From: Mycobacterium sp. GA-1841
GTDB lineage: Bacteria > Actinomycetota > Actinomycetes > Mycobacteriales > Mycobacteriaceae
Reading direction: 5' to 3'
NCBI RefSeq assembly: GCF_001954135.1
Contig: NZ_MBEQ01000114.1
Span: forward strand, 55,269 to 119,268
Length of the DNA stretch: 64,000 bases
Part shown: positions 60,201-64,000 of the stretch, one piece after another
Layout: every line of letters begins with the position of its first letter
How positions within the stretch are numbered: position 1 is the stretch's first letter
Made by a program: the position numbers and the translations under genes
Notes under the pieces: generated by a model
What the model saw: only the letters and a program-made list of their open reading frames with translations
Database searches by the model: none
Told to the model about the DNA's origin: nothing

Positions 60201-63110
60201 CTAGCCGGTGGTCACCGGGATCGCCGCAGTGTCGTCGTCATCGGAACCAGGCGGACGCCGCGTCACCGGCTTGCGGAAGTGGTTGTCCCCGCGGGGATAG
60301 ACCACCTGCGGCCACCAGAACCACCGGCCGAGCATGGTCGCGATCGACGGCATCAACAGCGACCGCACGATGAAGGTGTCGATCAGCAGACCTATCGCGA
60401 TCGTCGAGCCCATCTGGGCCAGCACAATCAGGTCACTCGCCATCATGCCGGCCATCGTGGCCGCGAACACCAGCCCGGCCGAGGTGACCACGCCGCCGGT
60501 GCCGGCCATCGACCGGATGATGCCCGTCTTCAGGCCGGCGTGGATCTCGTCCTTGAACCGAGACACCAGCAGCAGGTTGTAGTCCGATCCGACCGCCAAC
60601 AGGATGATCACCGACATCAACATGACCAGCCACTCGATCGGCTTGCCGAACAGGTCCTGCCAGAGCAGCACCGAGATGCCGAACGACGCGGCGATCGAAC
60701 TGCCCGCCGTGCCGACGATGGTGAGGGCCGCCACCGCGCTGCGCGTCAGGATGAGCATGATCATGAAGATCAGCGTCAGCGCCGACACGACGGCGATCAT
60801 CAGGTCGTACCGAGCGCCGTCGGCCATGTCCTTGTAGGTGGCCGCGACACCGCCGAGGTAGATCTTGGCGTTCGACAGCGACGACATCTTCAGGGCTTCC
60901 TGCGCGGCCTTGCGCTCGGACTCGACCCGGGCGATGCCCTCCACCGTCGCCGGGTCGCTCTGGTGGGTGATGAACATGCGGGCGGACTTACCGTCCGGCG
61001 ACAGGAACATCTTCAGGCCGCGCTCGAAGTCGGGGTTCGTGAAGGCTTCCGGGGGCAGATAGAACAGGTCGTCGTTCTTGGCGTCGTCGAAGGCCGCACC
61101 CATCGACAGCGCGGTGTCGTTCATCGCCTGCATCTGGTCGATCAGGGCCTTCTGCGAGTTGTACGACGCCAGCGACAGGTCCCGGCTGGTTTCCATCGAC
61201 GCGATCGTCTGCGGCAACAGCGCAGTCAATTTCGGTGCGAGGTCGGCCAGTTGGTCGGTGTTGACCTGGACCGACGCGGTCTTGTCGGTCAGCTCGTCGA
61301 TCCCGTCGAGAGCATCGAAGACCGAACGCGCCGCGGAGCACATCGGGATGTCGAAGCAGTGCGGTTCCCAGTAGAAGTAGTTGCGCAGGGGCCGGAACTG
61401 ATCGTCGAAGTTCGCGATGTTGTCGCGCATCTTCTTGGTCACCTCGAGCAGTTCGGCCGACTTGGCCGCGGAGTCCTGGGTCAGTTGGGTCTGTTCGAGC
61501 GAGAGCTGGTATTGCCGCTTCATGATGTCGATCGAGGTGTTGGTCGCGTCGATCATTCGAAGCTGGTCTTCGAGTTGCTTGCGCTGGAACGGCAGGTTCA
61601 TATTGCTGGTCTGGCCCGAGATACTCGTCTGGAACGGAATCGAGCTGTGCTGGATGGGGATTCCCAGCGGCCGGGTGATGCTCTGCACCATCGCGATGCC
61701 GTCGGAGTGCATGACGTTGCTCGAAATCTTGTTCAGCACCAGCATGTCGGCGGGGTTGCGCATGTCGTGGTCCGACTCGACCATCAGGATGTCGGGGTTC
61801 ATCCGGGCCTGGGTGAAGTGCCGGTCGGCGGTGGCGAAGCCGACGTTCACCGGTGCGTCGTCGGGCAGGTAGTACCGGTCGTTGTAGGCCGGCTTGTATC
61901 CGGGGATGGCCACCACCCCGATCAGCACAACGAACAGGCTGACCACGAAAATCGGTGCGGGCCAACGCACCACCGCGGTGCCGACCTTGCGCCAGAACTT
62001 GCTCTGCGGGGGCCGCTTGGACTCGTACAGCCCGACCCGGCTACCGAGGTAGAGCACCGCCGGGCCGAGCGTGACCGAGATGACCACGACCACGACCATG
62101 CCGATCGCGACCGGTGCGCCCATCGTCGTGAAGTAGGGCAGCCGACAGAAGCTCAGGCAGTAGGTTGCCCCGGCGATCGTCAGGCCAGAGCCCACGATCA
62201 CGGGGGCAACGGACTTGAAAGTGGCGTAGTACGAGTCGTCTTTGTCCAACCCCACGCCGCGGTCTTCGCGATACCGGCCGAAGAGGAAGATGCCGTAGTC
62301 GGTGGCGGCGGCGATGGCCAGCATCGTGAGGATGCTGCCGGCGAACGTGGTCAACCCGAATGCATCGTTCATCGCCAACACCGAGACCACCCCGCGCGCG
62401 GTGAGCAAGGCGAGGAACGTCAGGAACAACTGGATCAGCGTCGTGATGATCGAGCGGTAGACCACCAGCAACATGATCGCGATGGCGGCGAGGGTGATGA
62501 CGGTGATCATGCCCAGGCTCTCGTTACCGATGACGTGTTCATCACGGGTGAGCGCAGCGGGGCCCGCGACGTAGGCCTGCACCCCCGGCGGGGCCTGCGT
62601 CTCTTCGATGACCTTGCGGACGGCTTCGACGCCCTCGTTGGCAAGCGTCATACCTTGCTCGCCGGCAAGGTTGATCATCACGTAGGACGCCTTGCCGTCG
62701 GCGCTCTGCGCGCCGGCCGCGGTCAGCGTGTCACCCCAGAAGTCCTGGATGTGCTGGACGTGCTCGGGATCCTGCTGCAGTTTGCGGATGATCTCGTCGT
62801 AGTACCGGTGCGCGTCCGGGCCCAGCGGTTCCTGGCCCTCGACGACGATCATGATCGTGCTGTTGGAGTTGAATTCCTTGAAGTTGGCGCCCATCAACTT
62901 CATCGCCTGCATCGACGGGGCGTCCTCGGGCGCCATCGGTGCGGCATGCAATTCGCCGACGACCTCGAGCTGGGGCGCGATCACATTGACCACGACCGCG
63001 ATCGCGATCCAGAACAGGATGATCGGCCACGCCAGAATGCGGAGCAGGTGCGGGACGACGGGACGCTTCGGCGTGCCGGTGGACCCGGGCGAGGTGGCGG
63101 ATGTGGTCAT
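60201..63110 (-). CDS. MmpL family RND transporter (MmpL4/5-like)
   Basis: A 969-residue permease with about twelve membrane helices and two large periplasmic loops. DYGIFLFGRYRE and GSDYNLLLVSRFKDE hold the Asp-Tyr pairs of the proton relay in the two halves. The second periplasmic loop has the long coiled helix (QLSLEQTQLTQDSAAKSAEL) of the MmpL4/5 class. Such pumps export lipids or siderophores. ATG 63110 overlaps the mmpS stop (ATGA). Confidence 0.94.
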   Translation of the reverse strand: MTTSATSPGSTGTPKRPVVPHLLRILAWPIILFWIAIAVVVNVIAPQLEVVGELHAAPMAPEDAPSMQAMKLMGANFKEFNSNSTIMIVVEGQEPLGPDAHRYYDEIIRKLQQDPEHVQHIQDFWGDTLTAAGAQSADGKASYVMINLAGEQGMTLANEGVEAVRKVIEETQAPPGVQAYVAGPAALTRDEHVIGNESLGMITVITLAAIAIMLLVVYRSIITTLIQLFLTFLALLTARGVVSVLAMNDAFGLTTFAGSILTMLAIAAATDYGIFLFGRYREDRGVGLDKDDSYYATFKSVAPVIVGSGLTIAGATYCLSFCRLPYFTTMGAPVAIGMVVVVVISVTLGPAVLYLGSRVGLYESKRPPQSKFWRKVGTAVVRWPAPIFVVSLFVVLIGVVAIPGYKPAYNDRYYLPDDAPVNVGFATADRHFTQARMNPDILMVESDHDMRNPADMLVLNKISSNVMHSDGIAMVQSITRPLGIPIQHSSIPFQTSISGQTSNMNLPFQRKQLEDQLRMIDATNTSIDIMKRQYQLSLEQTQLTQDSAAKSAELLEVTKKMRDNIANFDDQFRPLRNYFYWEPHCFDIPMCSAARSVFDALDGIDELTDKTASVQVNTDQLADLAPKLTALLPQTIASMETSRDLSLASYNSQKALIDQMQAMNDTALSMGAAFDDAKNDDLFYLPPEAFTNPDFERGLKMFLSPDGKSARMFITHQSDPATVEGIARVESERKAAQEALKMSSLSNAKIYLGGVAATYKDMADGARYDLMIAVVSALTLIFMIMLILTRSAVAALTIVGTAGSSIAASFGISVLLWQDLFGKPIEWLVMLMSVIILLAVGSDYNLLLVSRFKDEIHAGLKTGIIRSMAGTGGVVTSAGLVFAATMAGMMASDLIVLAQMGSTIAIGLLIDTFIVRSLLMPSIATMLGRWFWWPQVVYPRGDNHFRKPVTRRPPGSDDDDTAAIPVTTG

Positions 63111-63559
63111 GCGGACTTCACCAGGCAGTAGGTCTGGGCGTTGACGCCATTGGCGGATTGCTCCTCGCGGACAGTGCCATTGACGGTGACACGGCACCCG
63201 ATGTGGTCGCCGCTGCTCTCACTGTCGCTGCGCGCCATCAGGTTCGCACTGACGGTCGGCAACGTGGTGGACAAGGTGACCGACCAGGGCAGCGGGGCGT
63301 TGACCGAGTGCACCTTGGCGTCCGGATCGAAATAGCTGATATCGGCGGAAGTTCCGGGCGGTCCGTACACCTCGTACAAGACCACCTTCGGATTGAACTG
63401 GACGATCTCGATGCCGGCTCCGGCGTTGGCATTGAGATCTTCGGAGGCGAACATCCGGTGCAGTCGTGAGACCACGAGACCCGAGATCGCCAGCACCACC
63501 ACGAGCACCAACGGAATCCAGATCCACTTGAACAGTCCGCCGACCGACCCAGCCCTCAC
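63107..63559 (-). CDS. MmpS family membrane accessory protein
   Basis: A 150-residue protein with one N-terminal helix (WIWIPLVLVVVLAISGLVV) and a periplasmic beta domain (VVLYEVYGPPGTSADISYF, CRVTVNGTV) with a Cys pair, as in other MmpS proteins. It works with the MmpL partner. GTG 63559 is chosen because GGGAGG ends five bases before it; GTG 63565 would overlap the site. It opens the five-gene run. Confidence 0.93.
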   Translation of the reverse strand: MRAGSVGGLFKWIWIPLVLVVVLAISGLVVSRLHRMFASEDLNANAGAGIEIVQFNPKVVLYEVYGPPGTSADISYFDPDAKVHSVNAPLPWSVTLSTTLPTVSANLMARSDSESSGDHIGCRVTVNGTVREEQSANGVNAQTYCLVKSA

Positions 63560-63613
63560 GAACACCTCCCGACAGGTCCAGCGTGAATTAGTTCGAATAC
63601 CTATGTACAGCGG

Positions 63614-63629
63614 GGTGAAACTTTACACC
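63614..63629 (-). promoter_or_regulatory. Imperfect palindrome upstream of mmpS
   Basis: GGTGAAACTTTACACC pairs at six of eight symmetric positions and lies 55 bases before the mmpS start. MmpS5-MmpL5 in M. tuberculosis is repressed by a MarR protein through an upstream site, so an operator here is plausible. The regulator is not visible in the window. Confidence 0.35.
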
Positions 63630-63754
63630 TGTCCTGAACTTCGGGCAGCGGCCGCCTGTTGCTGTGAAAGAGCTGGCAGAAAGCTTGGAGCGATGATCTC
63701 CTCCCCCAAAGTCTCGACCCCGATTGGCCATCGGCTACCTAGATCGGCTATTCT

Positions 63755-63773
63755 TATACATAGAATTTCTATG
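63755..63773 (+). promoter_or_regulatory. -10 candidate and 15-bp palindrome before the ECF sigma gene
   Basis: TATACA at 63755-63760 is a good -10 element. It overlaps a perfect 15-base palindrome, CATAGAATTTCTATG (63759-63773), which covers the expected start site of transcription. A repressor bound there would block the promoter. The gene starts 18 bases later. Confidence 0.5.
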
Positions 63774-63791
63774 CAATGTCGGGAGGTTGCC

Positions 63792-64000
63792 ATGGCGTTG
63801 GAATGCGAACAACGAGCGATTGCGTCCCCCCACATGAGCGACACCGATCGGTTCGTCGACGCCGTACTGCCGTGGGTCGAGCAGATCGAGCGTGGCGCCC
63901 GCCGGCTGACCCACAACCGGTACGACGCCGAAGACCTCGTGCAGGAGACACTTCTCAAGGCCTACAGCGGTTTTCACACCTTTTCCGAGGGCACCAACAT
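63792..64000 (+). CDS. ECF-type RNA polymerase sigma factor, 3' end missing
   Basis: The 69 complete codons translate to the region 2 of an ECF sigma factor: RFVDAVLPWVEQIERGARRL, then YDAEDLVQETLLKAYSGF and FSEGTN at the window edge, which form the core-binding and -10-recognition helices. A GGGAGG site precedes ATG 63792. The sequence is related to SigE/SigH-type factors; the group cannot be told without region 4. It is divergent from mmpS with 232 bases between, which contain the two regulatory elements listed. Confidence 0.88.
   Translation, partial: MALECEQRAIASPHMSDTDRFVDAVLPWVEQIERGARRLTHNRYDAEDLVQETLLKAYSGFHTFSEGTN

Noticed and set aside
60195..63131. A 978-codon open frame antisense to mmpL
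   Set aside because: Low-complexity His/Arg/Asp-rich product with no domain; the other strand is a full MmpL protein.
1..64000. tRNA, rRNA, CRISPR arrays, insertion sequences or phage genes
   Set aside because: No cloverleaf, spaced direct repeats, transposase or phage motif was seen on either strand.

Overview
The window is high-GC actinobacterial DNA and is clearly mycobacterial. It holds a complete ESX-3 type VII secretion locus with a PE/PPE pair, an MmpS/MmpL pair, a mycobacterial haemophore-like protein and many FadE/FadD lipid genes. Gene order, recalled rather than searched, follows the M. tuberculosis Rv0269c-Rv0296c segment in inverted orientation, with insertions and without the PE_PGRS/PPE3 genes found there. 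That fits a free-living Mycolicibacterium-type rapid grower. I saw no tRNA, rRNA, CRISPR array, insertion sequence or phage gene, and no gene-free stretch longer than 300 bases.

Layout: 1-5.0 kb holds a truncated FAD/Rieske oxidoreductase, a SnoaL-like protein, an L,D-transpeptidase-like secreted protein, a PAP2-diacylglycerol-kinase fusion and a second PAP2 phosphatase. 5.1-10.4 kb holds a sulfatase, the Stf0 sulfotransferase, Tam methyltransferase, an amidohydrolase and an alpha/beta hydrolase. 10.35-25.03 kb (minus strand) is ESX-3 in the order eccA3-eccB3-eccC3-PE5-PPE4-esxG-esxH-espG3-eccD3-mycP3-eccE3. The start region upstream of eccA3 carries two adjacent IdeR-like boxes. 25.2-34.4 kb holds two paralogous leucine-carboxyl-methyltransferase-type genes, an MpaB-like protein, two TetR regulators, a VOC protein, a frameshifted carboxylesterase, a metallo-beta-lactamase-fold hydrolase and an XRE regulator.

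34.4-45.0 kb holds a 2-hydroxyacid dehydrogenase, FadE6, two small exported or membrane proteins, a short-chain dehydrogenase, FadD2, a LigD-type primase-polymerase, and lutABC lactate-utilisation genes translationally coupled to the polymerase. 45.1-52.6 kb holds a STAS protein followed by a 21-codon reading frame and a textbook terminator, a DUF1254 protein, a haemophore-like protein, a CoA transferase, a deazaflavin-dependent reductase, a large FadE and a small membrane protein. 52.6-57.0 kb is a gabT-gabD pair with a divergent PucR regulator. 57.0-63.6 kb is a tight minus-strand run mmpS-mmpL-MFS-FadE-thioesterase. An ECF sigma factor gene starts at 63.8 kb and is cut by the window edge.

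How the parts fit: ESX-3 and possibly the haemophore-like gene point to iron acquisition, and both have IdeR-like sequence in front of them. Several divergent regulator/target pairs carry short palindromes between their starts (TetR/MpaB, TetR/VOC, PucR/GabT). The most unusual sequence features are a tandemly repeated Shine-Dalgarno-plus-start module in front of espG3, hairpins that overlap a stop codon (stf0) and a start codon (methyltransferase at 26.06 kb), and the five-gene MmpS/MmpL/MFS/FadE/thioesterase run, which looks like a coherent but unassigned acyl-lipid module.
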